The translations under genes and the position numbers were made by a program. Shown in pieces: positions 48,128 to 56,749 of a stretch of DNA of 64,000 bases (position 1 is its first letter; every line of letters starts with the position of its first letter). Under the pieces are notes generated by a model that was not told the origin of the DNA, did not search any database, and worked only from the letters and a program-made list of their open reading frames with translations. This stretch comes from Polaromonas sp. 39-63-25 (GTDB taxonomy: Bacteria; Pseudomonadota; Gammaproteobacteria; Burkholderiales; Burkholderiaceae_C): positions 42,255 through 106,254 of the forward strand of contig NZ_NCJH01000027.1 of assembly GCF_002278925.1 (NCBI RefSeq), in the 5' to 3' direction.

Positions 48128-48197
48128 ACACCTGCGAATTCTAGCGAACTGCGCAACGCACCGCCAGCCCCGCAGGGGTCCGCTTCCCGCTTCCGGT

Positions 48198-49094
48198 TCA
48201 GGCGTGACGCGGGCGGGCGGCCGCCAGCAGCTTTTGCACCAGCGGGTGCAGCAGCTTCTTGTGCGCGGCAAGAGCGTAGAAGTGTTCTTCCACACCCTCG
48301 CAAGGCCCCACCCGCCTGACCTGGTAACGCGCGGTCATTTCCTCCTGCATCAGCTCGGCCGCCGGGAAAACGCCCATCCCGGCAGCGCCAAAGGTCTTGA
48401 GCAGCGCGCTGTCTTCAAACTCGCCGGCGATGTGGGGGGTGATGTCCAGCCGCTCGAACCACTGGTCGAGGGGGGCGCGCACCGCGCTGTGGCTGGTGGG
48501 CAGCAACACCGGGACCCGGGCCAGCGACTGCGGGAAACCCTTGCGCGCCGCGGCATACAGGGAAGGCGGCGCATACCAGGCCAGCGGCGATGACGCGAGC
48601 GGGTGGCTGTAGAGCTTGACGTTGGGGTTGGGCGGCGCGGGCCGGTCCGCCAGGATCACATCGAGCCGGTGCAGCGCCAGGTCACCGAGCAGGTCCTCGA
48701 ACTCGTCCTCGTGGCAAAGCAGCCTGAGTCTGGGCTCATGCATGACCGGCTGCAGGAGGCGCCGCACGGCCAGCTTGGGCAAGCCGTCGGAGATGCCCAC
48801 CGCCAGCCGCACGGTCGGCGTGCTGGCAGCCTCGCGCACCGCGCTTGGCAGTTGTTCGCCGAGCTGGAAAATCTGCTCGGCCTGGCGCATGGCCGCGGTG
48901 CCGGCGGGGGTGAGCGCCACGCCGCGGCCCTCGGGCTTGAGCAGGGCGTAACCGAGCGAACGTTCCAGTTCGCGTACCTGAGTGCTCACTGTTTGCACCG
49001 CCATGCCCAGACGGTCGGCGGCACGTGTCATGCCGCCTTCCTTGGCCACGACCCAGAAATAGTAGAGGTGGCGGTAGTTGAAGTCTTTGCTCAT
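48198..49094 (-). CDS. nhaR: LysR-family regulator, NhaR-like
   Basis: 298 residues. The N-terminus FNYRHLYYFWVVAKEGGMTRAADRLGMAVQTVSTQVRELERSLGYALLKPEGRGVALTPAG is the LysR winged helix in the NhaR form; VRLAVGISDGLPKLAVRRLLQP begins the effector domain. NhaR activates Na+/H+ antiporter and osmotic genes in E. coli. Here it is divergent from the HPF-like gene, which it may control. Confidence 0.85.
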   Translation of the reverse strand: MSKDFNYRHLYYFWVVAKEGGMTRAADRLGMAVQTVSTQVRELERSLGYALLKPEGRGVALTPAGTAAMRQAEQIFQLGEQLPSAVREAASTPTVRLAVGISDGLPKLAVRRLLQPVMHEPRLRLLCHEDEFEDLLGDLALHRLDVILADRPAPPNPNVKLYSHPLASSPLAWYAPPSLYAAARKGFPQSLARVPVLLPTSHSAVRAPLDQWFERLDITPHIAGEFEDSALLKTFGAAGMGVFPAAELMQEEMTARYQVRRVGPCEGVEEHFYALAAHKKLLHPLVQKLLAAARPRHA

Positions 49095-49190
49095 GATTCT
49101 GTTTTTCAGAAGTGTTTTTTCGCCATTATCTGCTTTTAAAGAAGTACACATCGCGGTATCGTCAAGGCTTCCACAGTGAAGGAGCCTCCC

Positions 49191-49532
49191 ATGGAGATTA
49201 TTTTTGAATCGCGCGAACCCTGGCTGGAGCGCCTGCGCGGGTTTGCCGTGCGCCGGGTGCGCCAGGCCACGCGCCCGCTCGACTGGCTCGCGCCGCGCGC
49301 CAGGGTGCAGATGTCGGACGTGCCAGGTGCCACGGACGGTATCGACAAACGTTGCCAGGTCGAGTTGACTGCCGAAGGCGCCGGCACGGTGGTGGTCACG
49401 TCGATCACCCGCGACTGGGGATCGGCGCTGCAAAGCGCCTTGTCGCGCGCAATTCGGGCGTTGCTGCGCAAGTTGCAGCCAGCCCCCACCCACATCCGTA
49501 CCCGCACGCGCGCCATCACTCACCAGCGCTGA
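49191..49532 (+). CDS. HPF/RaiA-like ribosome-associated protein
   Basis: 113 residues. VQMSDVPGATDGIDKRCQVELTAEGAGTVVVTSITRDWGSALQSALSRAIRALLRKL has the beta-alpha pattern of HPF/S30EA proteins, which pair 70S ribosomes in stationary phase. Divergent from short HPF, so a paralogue. GGAG precedes ATG 49191. First gene of a stress-type cluster. Confidence 0.72.
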   Translation: MEIIFESREPWLERLRGFAVRRVRQATRPLDWLAPRARVQMSDVPGATDGIDKRCQVELTAEGAGTVVVTSITRDWGSALQSALSRAIRALLRKLQPAPTHIRTRTRAITHQR

Positions 49533-49568
49533 GCGCTGCCGTATGAAAACCCCCGAAAGGAACACCCC

Positions 49569-49850
49569 ATGAAATGCCCCGTCTGCCCCGATGCAACCCT
49601 GCTGATGTCCGAACGCCAGGGCGTCGAAATTGACTACTGCCCCCAGTGCCGGGGTGTCTGGCTGGACCGCGGAGAGCTCGACAAGCTGCTGGACCTTTCT
49701 GCCGCAGCGCCCGCCGCGCGGCCTGCTGCTGTGCAGCCGGTCCAGCAGGTGCAGCAGGTCCACCCCGACTTTGTGGACTCGGACTACCGGCACGGCAAGC
49801 GCGGCTATCCGCGCCGGCACAAGTCCTGGCTCAGCGAAATTTTCGACTGA
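49569..49850 (+). CDS. TFIIB-type zinc-ribbon protein
   Basis: 93 residues: MKCPVCPDATLLMSERQGVEIDYCPQCRGVWLDRGELDKLLD is the zf-TFIIB ribbon (CxxC...CxxC followed by GVWLDRGEL). A Gln/Val/Pro linker and a basic tail follow. Such proteins are widespread; function unknown. 36 bp downstream of the HPF-like gene. Confidence 0.85.
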   Translation: MKCPVCPDATLLMSERQGVEIDYCPQCRGVWLDRGELDKLLDLSAAAPAARPAAVQPVQQVQQVHPDFVDSDYRHGKRGYPRRHKSWLSEIFD

Positions 49851-49880
49851 ACGTCCCTGCAAAAGCAGAAAGTACATCCC

Positions 49881-50300
49881 ATGAGAAGTTATCCCCGAAA
49901 CAGCCCTCAGGCCGCGGCTCGCATTGTTGCGCTTGCCATGCTTGCTGACGGAAGTCTGTGCAAAAAGGAACTCGACATCTTTGACCGGCTGGACGTGCCC
50001 GCGCAGATCGGAATGGGCCAGGCCGAGTTCCACTCGGTGGTCCAGACTCTTTGCGAGGATCTCCTCTCGGCAGCGCATTCCAGCTGGGGCGCCATGTGTC
50101 GTATTGACCCGAGGACGCTGGCCGAACTGATGGCGGAGATCGACCGGCCTGAGCTGCGCCGCAAGCTCATCCGTCTGTGCGTTGCGATGGTGGAAGCGGA
50201 CGGGAACGTTGCAGACAGCGAATCGATCGTGCTGGAGGCCGGGGCCGAGCATTGGGGACTGCAGCGCGAGATGCTGGAGATGCGGGGCCAGCATGGGTGA
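49881..50300 (+). CDS. TerB-like helical protein
   Basis: 139 residues with the TerB-type acidic helices VALAMLADGSLCKKELDIFDRLD and LIRLCVAMVEADGNVADSESIVLEAGAEHWGL. A second TerB-like gene besides that at 3760. Cytoplasmic; metal or membrane-stress role possible. Confidence 0.68.
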   Translation: MRSYPRNSPQAAARIVALAMLADGSLCKKELDIFDRLDVPAQIGMGQAEFHSVVQTLCEDLLSAAHSSWGAMCRIDPRTLAELMAEIDRPELRRKLIRLCVAMVEADGNVADSESIVLEAGAEHWGLQREMLEMRGQHG

Positions 50301-50448
50301 CTACGCCGTTCCTTTCGCAGCGCTGCCTGCCTTGATCCTGTGGTGCGCCTGGCGCGAACAGCTCGCCGAAAACAGGCGAGATGCAAAGCGCGTGGGCGCT
50401 TGCGATGCGAGCGGAGTTCTGGTGGCTGCTGCAGTGTGGCTCGCCTGA
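50293..50448 (+). CDS. 51-residue hypothetical protein
   Basis: Starts inside the last codons of the TerB-like gene. Two hydrophobic stretches (YAVPFAALPALILWCAW and GVLVAAAVWLA) flank a polar middle. No ribosome-binding site beyond GGGGC; may be a chance frame. Confidence 0.3.
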   Translation: MGDYAVPFAALPALILWCAWREQLAENRRDAKRVGACDASGVLVAAAVWLA

Positions 50449-50504
50449 ACCCACAGGCCCTTGAATACCGCCACGTCAAACCAATCAACTGAAGGAGTAA
50501 AGCC

Positions 50505-51011
50505 ATGTCAAGAGTTCTTGTCCCGTTCGATGGATCACCCAATTCTCTGCACGGCGTGCGTCACGTCGAGAGGGAATTCATGAAGAACCGGGCGCTCGAA
50601 ATTCATGTGCTCAACATACAACGGCCGTTTTCGAGTGAGGTCGCCCGTTTCACCGGCAGGCGGGACCGGATGGCGTTCCATCAAGAGCAGGCCGAAAAGG
50701 CGCTCGTGCCGGCGCGGCAGGCGCTGGACCGCTCCGGCATTCCCTACACCGTCCATACCGAAGTCGGAGACAGGGCCGTTTGCATTGCGGATGCGGCACG
50801 CCGGCTCCGATGCGATCGCATCGTGATGGGCACCGCGCGCAAGAGTTCGCTGGTTCGCTGGGTCGAGGACTCCGTCACCAACCAGGTGATCGAACGCACG
50901 ACGGTGCCCGTGGAGGTGATTGCCGGGGACGCGGCCTCGGGCCTGGAGCGTATGGGCATTCCGGCAGGCGTGGGTGCGGGACTCCTGGTTCTTGGCATGG
51001 CGGCCGACTGA
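50505..51011 (+). CDS. Universal stress protein (UspA family)
   Basis: 168 residues: MSRVLVPFDGSPNSLHGVRHV start and the ATP-binding-type end RIVMGTARKSSLVRWVEDSVTNQVIERTTVPVEVI. A short hydrophobic C-tail (GVGAGLLVLGMAAD) is extra. AAGGAG precedes the ATG. Confidence 0.88.
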   Translation: MSRVLVPFDGSPNSLHGVRHVEREFMKNRALEIHVLNIQRPFSSEVARFTGRRDRMAFHQEQAEKALVPARQALDRSGIPYTVHTEVGDRAVCIADAARRLRCDRIVMGTARKSSLVRWVEDSVTNQVIERTTVPVEVIAGDAASGLERMGIPAGVGAGLLVLGMAAD

Positions 51012-51234
51012 TGAGGCTCAGTTGGACCGAATGGCGCGAATCACCCTGCCAGGATTTCCGCGCGCGGCAGGGTCCAGCCACTTGCGACGCGGTCGCCCGG
51101 CGTTATGCCGCCCCAAACCTTCCCGGCTTCTTGCCGGCTGACCTGTAACACCACCTGACACCCCATGAAAACAAGCGCCTCAACCACGCCCTTACGAAGA
51201 AGACCCGCCACGCATGCCACGTCCGGAGGGGCCC

Positions 51235-52209
51235 ATGAGCAATATTGAATCTTTCGCCACCGGTCCGATGTGGGCCGGCTTCATCGCTTTCGTCGTTGCC
51301 ATGCTTGCCCTGGACTTGTTTGTCCTGGGCGGTAACAAGGCCCACCGTGTTTCGGTCAAGGAGGCCGGAAGCTGGGTCGTGGCCTGGATGCTGCTGGCCA
51401 CGACGTTCGGCGCCTTGTTGTGGTGGTACCTGGACGGCACGGCCGGCCGCGAGATCGCCAACCGCAAGGCCCTGGAGTTCTTCACCGGCTACCTGATTGA
51501 GCAGACCCTGTCGGTGGACAACATGTTTGTGTTCGTGATGATCTTCACCTACTTCGCCGTTCCGCCAGAGTTGCAGCGCCGCGTGCTGTTGTACGGCGTG
51601 ATCGGCGCGATTGTCATGCGCGCCGGGATGATCATGGCCGGCGTCTGGCTGGTGTCGGAGTTTGCCTGGGTGCTCTACGTGTTCGGCTTTTTTCTGGTGG
51701 TGACCGGGATCAAGATGCTGGTCATGGCCGATCAGAAGCCCGATCTGGAGAAGAACCCCTTGCTGCGCTGGCTGCGCTGCCACATGCGCATCACCCCGGG
51801 CTTTCATGGCGAGGCTTTCTTTGTGCGCATCAACGGCCTGCGTTATGCGACGCCCATGTTCCTGGTGCTGATGATGATCGAGGCCAGCGACCTGGTGTTT
51901 GCCGTGGACAGCATCCCGGCCATTTTTGCGGTGACCACCGATCCGTTCATCGTCTTCACCTCCAACATCTTCGCCATCATGGGACTGAGGGCGCTGTACT
52001 TTCTGTTGGCTGACATGGCCGAACGCTTTCATTTGCTCAAGTACGGCCTGGCGCTGGTGCTGGTCTTTATCGGAGGCAAGATGCTGGCGATGCCCTGGTT
52101 CCATATGCCGGTTCAGTGGTCGCTGTTGATCGTGGGCTCCATCATTCTCGTTTCCATAGTCCTCAGCCTGAAGATGACTGCCCGCCAACCTTCCAGGAGT
52201 GATTCATGA
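51235..52209 (+). CDS. TerC-family integral membrane protein
   Basis: 324 residues with nine or so membrane helices; motifs EQTLSVDNMFVFVMIF and EASDLVFAVDSIPAIFAV are the TerC/Alx signature with acidic residues in the membrane. Members export Mn2+ or accompany exoenzyme metalation. GGAGG precedes the ATG at 51235. Overlaps the next UspA gene by 4 bp. Confidence 0.92.
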   Translation: MSNIESFATGPMWAGFIAFVVAMLALDLFVLGGNKAHRVSVKEAGSWVVAWMLLATTFGALLWWYLDGTAGREIANRKALEFFTGYLIEQTLSVDNMFVFVMIFTYFAVPPELQRRVLLYGVIGAIVMRAGMIMAGVWLVSEFAWVLYVFGFFLVVTGIKMLVMADQKPDLEKNPLLRWLRCHMRITPGFHGEAFFVRINGLRYATPMFLVLMMIEASDLVFAVDSIPAIFAVTTDPFIVFTSNIFAIMGLRALYFLLADMAERFHLLKYGLALVLVFIGGKMLAMPWFHMPVQWSLLIVGSIILVSIVLSLKMTARQPSRSDS

Positions 52210-52721
52210 CCGATGCTGCGATACAAGACGCCGTTCCCGCACCAGCCCTTGAGCGGCGCGATGACGTGGGCCGGCTCGTTGCCACGACCTGGCACGGCGC
52301 TGGCGCCACGGGCGACAACGGTAGCGCGCGCTGGCTGGTGGCGGTTGATGGCTCGGCGTGCTCGTTGCGCGCCGTCGCGATGGTCGCGGAGCTGGCGACG
52401 CGGGAGAAAGGTGCCGGGGTTGATCTGGTGCATGTCCAGCCCTGGCTGAACAAAGAGGCCGCGGAGACCGAACTGCCGCGGCGCGGATGGGCAGCCACGG
52501 CGCAGGCGCGCCAGTTGCTGGACGCGGCGTCGGTTCCGTGGCGCGTGCATGTGGTCATGGGCGTGGGTGCGCCGGAGATCACAAGCCTGGCCGATGCCTT
52601 GGGCAGTCGCGGCATCGCCATCGGCTCCCGCGGGCTGACCGCCACCGAATCCCTGTTGCTGGGCTCGGTGGCCTACCAAGTCGTGCACCTGGCCAGGCTG
52701 CCCGTGCTGATTGTGCGGTAA
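52206..52721 (+). CDS. Universal stress protein (UspA family)
   Basis: 171 residues: ARWLVAVDGSACSLRAVAMVAELA start and ALGSRGIAIGSRGLTATESLLLGSVAYQVVHLARLPVLIV end with the G-x2-G-x9-G(S/T)-like nucleotide loop. An N-terminal extension of about 40 residues. Coupled to terC by overlap. Confidence 0.88.
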   Translation: MTDAAIQDAVPAPALERRDDVGRLVATTWHGAGATGDNGSARWLVAVDGSACSLRAVAMVAELATREKGAGVDLVHVQPWLNKEAAETELPRRGWAATAQARQLLDAASVPWRVHVVMGVGAPEITSLADALGSRGIAIGSRGLTATESLLLGSVAYQVVHLARLPVLIVR

Positions 52722-52733
52722 CAGCCGCTGGCG

Positions 52734-53681
52734 ATGCCCTCCGTGGAACCCGTCATCCTGTTCTTCGTGCTCGGCGCGATCGCTGGTTTCGTGCGTTCGG
52801 ACCTCAAGATCCCCGGCGTCCTCTATGAGGCCTTGAGCATCTTTCTCCTGCTCGCGATCGGCCTGAAGGGTGGTGTCGAGCTCGCGCGTTATCCGCTGCT
52901 CGATGTCGTGCTGCCGGCCCTCGCTGTGGTGGTGGTGGGCGCCCTGATTCCGCTGGTCGCATTTCCGGTCCTGCGCGGCGTCGGCAAGCTTTCAAGCGCC
53001 GATGCGGGATCGATCGCTGCGCACTACGGATCGGTCAGCGTGGTCACCTTCGCTGTCGGCGCCAGCTACCTGGCCCGGCTGGGCGAAGCCGCCGAGGGCT
53101 ACATGACCGTGTTCCTGGTGTTGCTCGAATTTCCTGCCTTGATGATCGGTGTGCTGCTGGCGCGGCGCGGCGAGCAAGGCACCCCCTGGCGTCAGGTAGT
53201 ACACGAGGTCTTCGCCGGCAAAAGCATCGTGTTGCTGATCGGTGGGCTGGTGATAGGCTGGGTGGCAGGGCCGGGCGGCATCGCGCCGCTCGACCGCCTG
53301 TTCTTCGACCTGTTCAAGGGACTGCTTGCTTTCTTCCTGCTGGAGATGGGGCTGGTGGTTGCCAGGCGTTTTGGCGACCTGCGCCAGGCGGGCTTTTTCC
53401 TGGTCGCATTTGCCGTCCTCATGCCGCTGGCGGCCGCAGGCCTGGGCCTGGTCACCGGCATGCTGCTCGGGCTGTCTGTGGGCGGCGTCACGCTGCTGGC
53501 CACGCTGTACGCGAGCGCCTCCTACATCGCTGCGCCGGCGGCCATGCGTATCGCCGTGCCTCAGGCCAATCCGGCGCTGTCGATCGGCGCGGCGCTCGGC
53601 ATCACTTTCCCGTTCAACCTCGTGGTGGGCATTCCGCTTTACCACCGGCTTGCCCAGCACCTTCATCACGCCGGAGCCTGA
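52734..53681 (+). CDS. sbtA: SbtA-type sodium-dependent bicarbonate transporter
   Basis: 315 residues, ten hydrophobic segments in two inverted halves. IAAHYGSVSVVTFAVGASYL and TLYASASYIAAPAAMRIAVPQANPALSIGAALGITFPFNLVVGIPLYH are the SbtA/DUF897 signature. It imports HCO3- with Na+. The PII-like sbtB follows 4 bp downstream, which strongly supports the call. Confidence 0.92.
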   Translation: MPSVEPVILFFVLGAIAGFVRSDLKIPGVLYEALSIFLLLAIGLKGGVELARYPLLDVVLPALAVVVVGALIPLVAFPVLRGVGKLSSADAGSIAAHYGSVSVVTFAVGASYLARLGEAAEGYMTVFLVLLEFPALMIGVLLARRGEQGTPWRQVVHEVFAGKSIVLLIGGLVIGWVAGPGGIAPLDRLFFDLFKGLLAFFLLEMGLVVARRFGDLRQAGFFLVAFAVLMPLAAAGLGLVTGMLLGLSVGGVTLLATLYASASYIAAPAAMRIAVPQANPALSIGAALGITFPFNLVVGIPLYHRLAQHLHHAGA

Positions 53682-53685
53682 CGCC

Positions 53686-53988
53686 ATGGAATTGACTACC
53701 CGCAAACTGCTCACCATCGTGACAGAGTCCGCCCTTGAGGACACGCTCGTGCACGACATCGAAAACCTCGGTGCGCGTGGCTACACCATCACCGATGCAC
53801 GCGGCAAGGGCGGTCGCGGCATGCGCGACGCCACCTGGGCGCCGCACGCCAACATCCGCCTCGAAGTGCTCTGCGACGCCGACACGGCCCAGGCCATCTG
53901 CACCGTACTGCGCGAGCGCTACTACGACAACTACTCCATGGTGATGTACGTTGGCGAGGTCGTCGTCTTGCGCCCCGAGAAGTTCTGA
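53686..53988 (+). CDS. sbtB: SbtB-like PII-family regulator of the bicarbonate transporter
   Basis: 100 residues: LLTIVTESALEDTLVHDIENLGARGYTITDARGKGGRGMRDATWAPHANIRLEVLCDADTAQAICTVLRERYYDNYSMVMYVGEVVVL is a PII ferredoxin-like fold with a T-loop in the GKGGRGMR region. SbtB binds adenyl nucleotides and inhibits SbtA. No Cys pair at the C-terminus, unlike some cyanobacterial SbtB. Confidence 0.9.
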   Translation: MELTTRKLLTIVTESALEDTLVHDIENLGARGYTITDARGKGGRGMRDATWAPHANIRLEVLCDADTAQAICTVLRERYYDNYSMVMYVGEVVVLRPEKF

Positions 53989-54013
53989 TTCTGGAAACAA
54001 CAACTGAAAGTGC

Positions 54014-54448
54014 ATGATGCAAATCGCCACCCAAGGCCGTCTGGCCGTGATCGCCATGCTGGATTTGGCCCTTCGCACCGATCAGAAACCGATTGCGCTG
54101 GCCACTATCGGCGTACGGCAGAAGATCTCACTGACGTATCTCGAGTCGCTATTCGCACGGCTGCGTCGGCGCGGTCTGGTGCGCAGCACGCGGGGGCCAG
54201 GCGGCGGTTATGGCCTGGCCTGCAGCGCCGCTGACATTACCGTGGCCGATATCGTGTACGCCGTTGACGAATCGGAGCCTCCGTGCACCCGCGCCGCAGC
54301 CCAGCCGTCTAGCCCCGACTCTCCTGCGGGTCAGCGGATTGCCAGCGACTGGTGTGCCGATCTTGAACGCGAGATGGCGCAATTCCTGGCATCGGTTTCT
54401 CTGCACGACCTGGTGTTGCAGCAGGGCCGCCGCGGCCCTGCCCCGTAG
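54014..54448 (+). CDS. Rrf2-family transcriptional regulator with degenerate cluster site
   Basis: 144 residues. TQGRLAVIAMLDLALRT...LATIGVRQKISLTYLESLFARLRRRGLVRSTRGPGGGYGLA is the Rrf2/IscR winged helix. IscR has three clustered Cys; here only C91 (ESEPPC) has an obvious counterpart, with C114 further on, so Fe-S binding is doubtful. Downstream of sbtAB on the same strand. Confidence 0.85.
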   Translation: MMQIATQGRLAVIAMLDLALRTDQKPIALATIGVRQKISLTYLESLFARLRRRGLVRSTRGPGGGYGLACSAADITVADIVYAVDESEPPCTRAAAQPSSPDSPAGQRIASDWCADLEREMAQFLASVSLHDLVLQQGRRGPAP

Positions 54449-54549
54449 CCTGCCTGCGTGCGGGTTGCGAACACCGGCGGCGCGATACACCAGCCCGAGG
54501 CGGCAGCGCGCAACTCCGTCGTTTAGACTGATGCCAAGGAGTACCGGCT

Positions 54550-55101
54550 TTGAACCTGTTTTGCATGCGTTTCCCACCTGCGGGCCGGCTTGGCCTGTGG
54601 GCACTCGCCGGCCTGCTGGCAGGCTGCGCAGCCCCGATCAAGCAGTTTCCCTTGCAGGAGCAGTTCGCATCCACCGCCACCTACTCGCGCATGTTCGACG
54701 CCACGCCCGCGCAGACCTGCGAGGCATCCCGGCGCGCGCTACTGAGCCAGGGCTACCTCATCAACACCGCCAGGAAAGACCTGGTGGATGCCCAGAAAAG
54801 TTTCCAGCCCGAACCCGAGGCGCATCTTCAAATCGCGATTCGTGTCGTGTGCGCGCCGGAAAGTATCGATGGCAAGGTCAGCCTGGGTTTTGTCACGGCC
54901 CTGCAGGACACCTACGCCCTGAAGAAGAGCAACAACTCGGCCAGCCTTGGGGTGGGGGCGATCGGATCGGTCTCGTTGCCCTTCAGTGCCAGCAACGACT
55001 CGCTGGTCAAGGTCAGCAGCCAAACCATCAGCTCCGACGCGTTTTACGACAGCTTCTTTGACCTGGTCAGGCGTTACCTGGTGATGGGCGACACCGAGTA
55101 A
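54550..55101 (+). CDS. DUF2242-type lipoprotein
   Basis: 183 residues from TTG 54550, which AAGGAG precedes by 8 nt (ATG 54565 is the alternative). The lipobox LLAGC gives a lipidated Cys near residue 26. The mature part (TYSRMFDATPAQTCEASRRALLSQGYLINTARKDLVDAQKSFQPE...) matches DUF2242 as I know it. Outer-membrane or periplasmic anchor; function unknown. Confidence 0.75.
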   Translation: MNLFCMRFPPAGRLGLWALAGLLAGCAAPIKQFPLQEQFASTATYSRMFDATPAQTCEASRRALLSQGYLINTARKDLVDAQKSFQPEPEAHLQIAIRVVCAPESIDGKVSLGFVTALQDTYALKKSNNSASLGVGAIGSVSLPFSASNDSLVKVSSQTISSDAFYDSFFDLVRRYLVMGDTE

Positions 55102-55117
55102 ACACTTCAGGCCGTGT

Positions 55118-55741
55118 TCAGGCGGGCAGGGCCTCGCCCCAGTAGTGGAAAGTGAAGGGCCGCGGCCCCGGCAGGTAACGTGTGTGCAGGTCCGGCAGCA
55201 CAAAGCCGGCTTCCTGCAGCAGGGCCGGGATGTCGCGCCCCAGGTGGCAGCCGCCCGCCACCTTGCCCCACAGCGGCTGCAGCCGCTCCTGCCAGCGCCG
55301 CACCGAGGCATCGGGCGCGCGGCCGTGTTCGCAATACAGCAGCCGGCCTCCGGGGGCCAGCACACGGCGCATTTCCTTCAGCGCGGCCAGCGGGTCGGGG
55401 ATGGTGCACAGGGTGTAGGTCATCAGCACCGTGTCCACACTCGCGTCGGGCAAGGGGATTTTTTCGGCCGACAGCGCCAGCAGCTCCACGTCCAGCCCGG
55501 CCTGCGCGATGCGCTCAAGCGCCAGCGGGTGCAGCTCCAGCGCCGGGTCCAGCGCGATGATGCGGCTGACGCGGGCCTTGTCGTAATAGGGCATGTTCAG
55601 TCCCGTGCCCACGCCCACCTCGAGCACACGGCCGCGCGCCAGCGGCACCACCAGCTGGCGCTGGCGGCCCAGCATCGGCAGGCCGCAGGCAAAGTCCAGC
55701 GCGCGCGGCAGGATGTGGCGGTCGTACCAGGACGTGCTCAT
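55118..55741 (-). CDS. Class I SAM-dependent methyltransferase (UbiE-like fold)
   Basis: 207 residues: motif I VLEVGVGTGLNMPYY, acidic IALDPALELH, and motif VDTVLMTYTLCTIPDPLAALKEMRRVLAPGGRLLYCEHG. Methyltransferase-11 type, substrate not predictable. Overlaps the HEPN gene by 4 bp. Confidence 0.88.
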   Translation of the reverse strand: MSTSWYDRHILPRALDFACGLPMLGRQRQLVVPLARGRVLEVGVGTGLNMPYYDKARVSRIIALDPALELHPLALERIAQAGLDVELLALSAEKIPLPDASVDTVLMTYTLCTIPDPLAALKEMRRVLAPGGRLLYCEHGRAPDASVRRWQERLQPLWGKVAGGCHLGRDIPALLQEAGFVLPDLHTRYLPGPRPFTFHYWGEALPA

Positions 55742-56145
55742 GCTGGCAACGCCTCACCGACAGCTTGTGTAGCCACGATCAGGTCGGCTACCAGTCGCTC
55801 ATCCACATCCAGCAGGCCTTCGTATTCACCCCGGTTGCGCATGTTGTGGCATTTGTCCAGCACGCGCCACACCTCGGGCCCGAGCCCCAGCGTATGCGGC
55901 AGTACCTGGAACACGATGTAGCGGTTGCTCGCGCGGTAGCCCAGCCGGCGCAGGGCGGCCAGACTCAATGAGTGTGCAGCGTTGTAAGCCAGGTCAAAGC
56001 GGCTTTCCAGCGCGAGGGAGGTGTTGCGTGCGTCGTTCAGTCGTGCCATGCCACTACGTACCAGGCCCGCGAACTCCTGGGCATCGGTCGCCTCGGCTTG
56101 CAGTTGCTTGCCGGGGCCGCACAAGTTGTCAAGCGCTTCGGACAT
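55738..56145 (-). CDS. HEPN-domain protein
   Basis: 135 residues, all-helical: ALESRFDLAYNAAHSLSLAALRRLGYRASNRYIVFQVLPHTLGL...WRVLDKCHNMRNRGEYEG. The RNxxxY end helix is typical of HEPN proteins paired with nucleotidyltransferases. It overlaps the nucleotidyltransferase gene by 17 bp. In such pairs one partner is an RNase-like toxin and the other modifies it; here the strict RxxxxH motif is not seen. Confidence 0.65.
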   Translation of the reverse strand: MSEALDNLCGPGKQLQAEATDAQEFAGLVRSGMARLNDARNTSLALESRFDLAYNAAHSLSLAALRRLGYRASNRYIVFQVLPHTLGLGPEVWRVLDKCHNMRNRGEYEGLLDVDERLVADLIVATQAVGEALPA

Positions 56146-56749
56146 GGAGTGTTTCCTCGTTTCCCATCAGCCATATTTTGGGCTGCTTCATGACCCGCGT
56201 GAGAAATGCATTGTCCCCGGTCATGCGTCTGGCGATATCCGCCGGGGTGTAGAGCGTGGGGTTGACCTTGCGGCTCAGTCGGTGGGTGGCGCTTTCCAGC
56301 GCGCTGAACACATCGGCATAAGCCAGGCTGGCGCTCACGATCATCACGTCGATATCACTCTGGACGGTATCCAGGTGTTTGGCCACCGATCCATAGATGA
56401 AGGCGCCTTCAATCTGCGCGGCCAGCGGCGCCAGGGCCACACGCAGCACGTCGGCCATTCCCATGGTCTTGAGCACCAGGCCACGCAACTCATCGAAGAC
56501 CGGGGCAGCCGCATTGGCCTGGTAGTGCTTCTGGTTGCCCTGCTTGTTGAAGACGAGCAAGCCAGCCTCCGTCAGTGCCGCCAGCTCGCGCTGAACGGCC
56601 CCGGTGCCGGACTGCGCCAGCGCAATCACCTCATTGGCGTAAAAACTGCGAGCCGGATTGCCGAACAGGACGGCCAGCACGCGTTGGCGCACCTTGGGGA
56701 AAAGGGCGTCGGCCAGACTTCTTGCGGGAAAGGGTGGTGCTTGTTTCAT
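56129..56749 (-). CDS. MNT-type nucleotidyltransferase fused to a winged helix
   Basis: 206 residues from ATG 56749. N-terminal winged helix (FPKVRQRVLAVLFGNPARSFYANEVIALAQSGTGAVQRELAALTEAGLLVF), then a minimal nucleotidyltransferase with GSVAKHLDTVQSDIDVMIV (GS...DxD). These enzymes transfer AMP to HEPN partners. Two operator-like palindromes overlap the start region, so autoregulation by the winged helix is likely. Confidence 0.85.
   Translation of the reverse strand: MKQAPPFPARSLADALFPKVRQRVLAVLFGNPARSFYANEVIALAQSGTGAVQRELAALTEAGLLVFNKQGNQKHYQANAAAPVFDELRGLVLKTMGMADVLRVALAPLAAQIEGAFIYGSVAKHLDTVQSDIDVMIVSASLAYADVFSALESATHRLSRKVNPTLYTPADIARRMTGDNAFLTRVMKQPKIWLMGNEETLHVRSA

Noticed and set aside
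50293-50448. Confident annotation of the 51-aa ORF after the TerB-like gene
   Set aside because: No family, weak start; kept at low confidence only.
51012-51234. Manganese (yybP-ykoY) riboswitch upstream of terC
   Set aside because: I looked for the GGGGAGTAG-type core and paired stems in the gap and did not see them.
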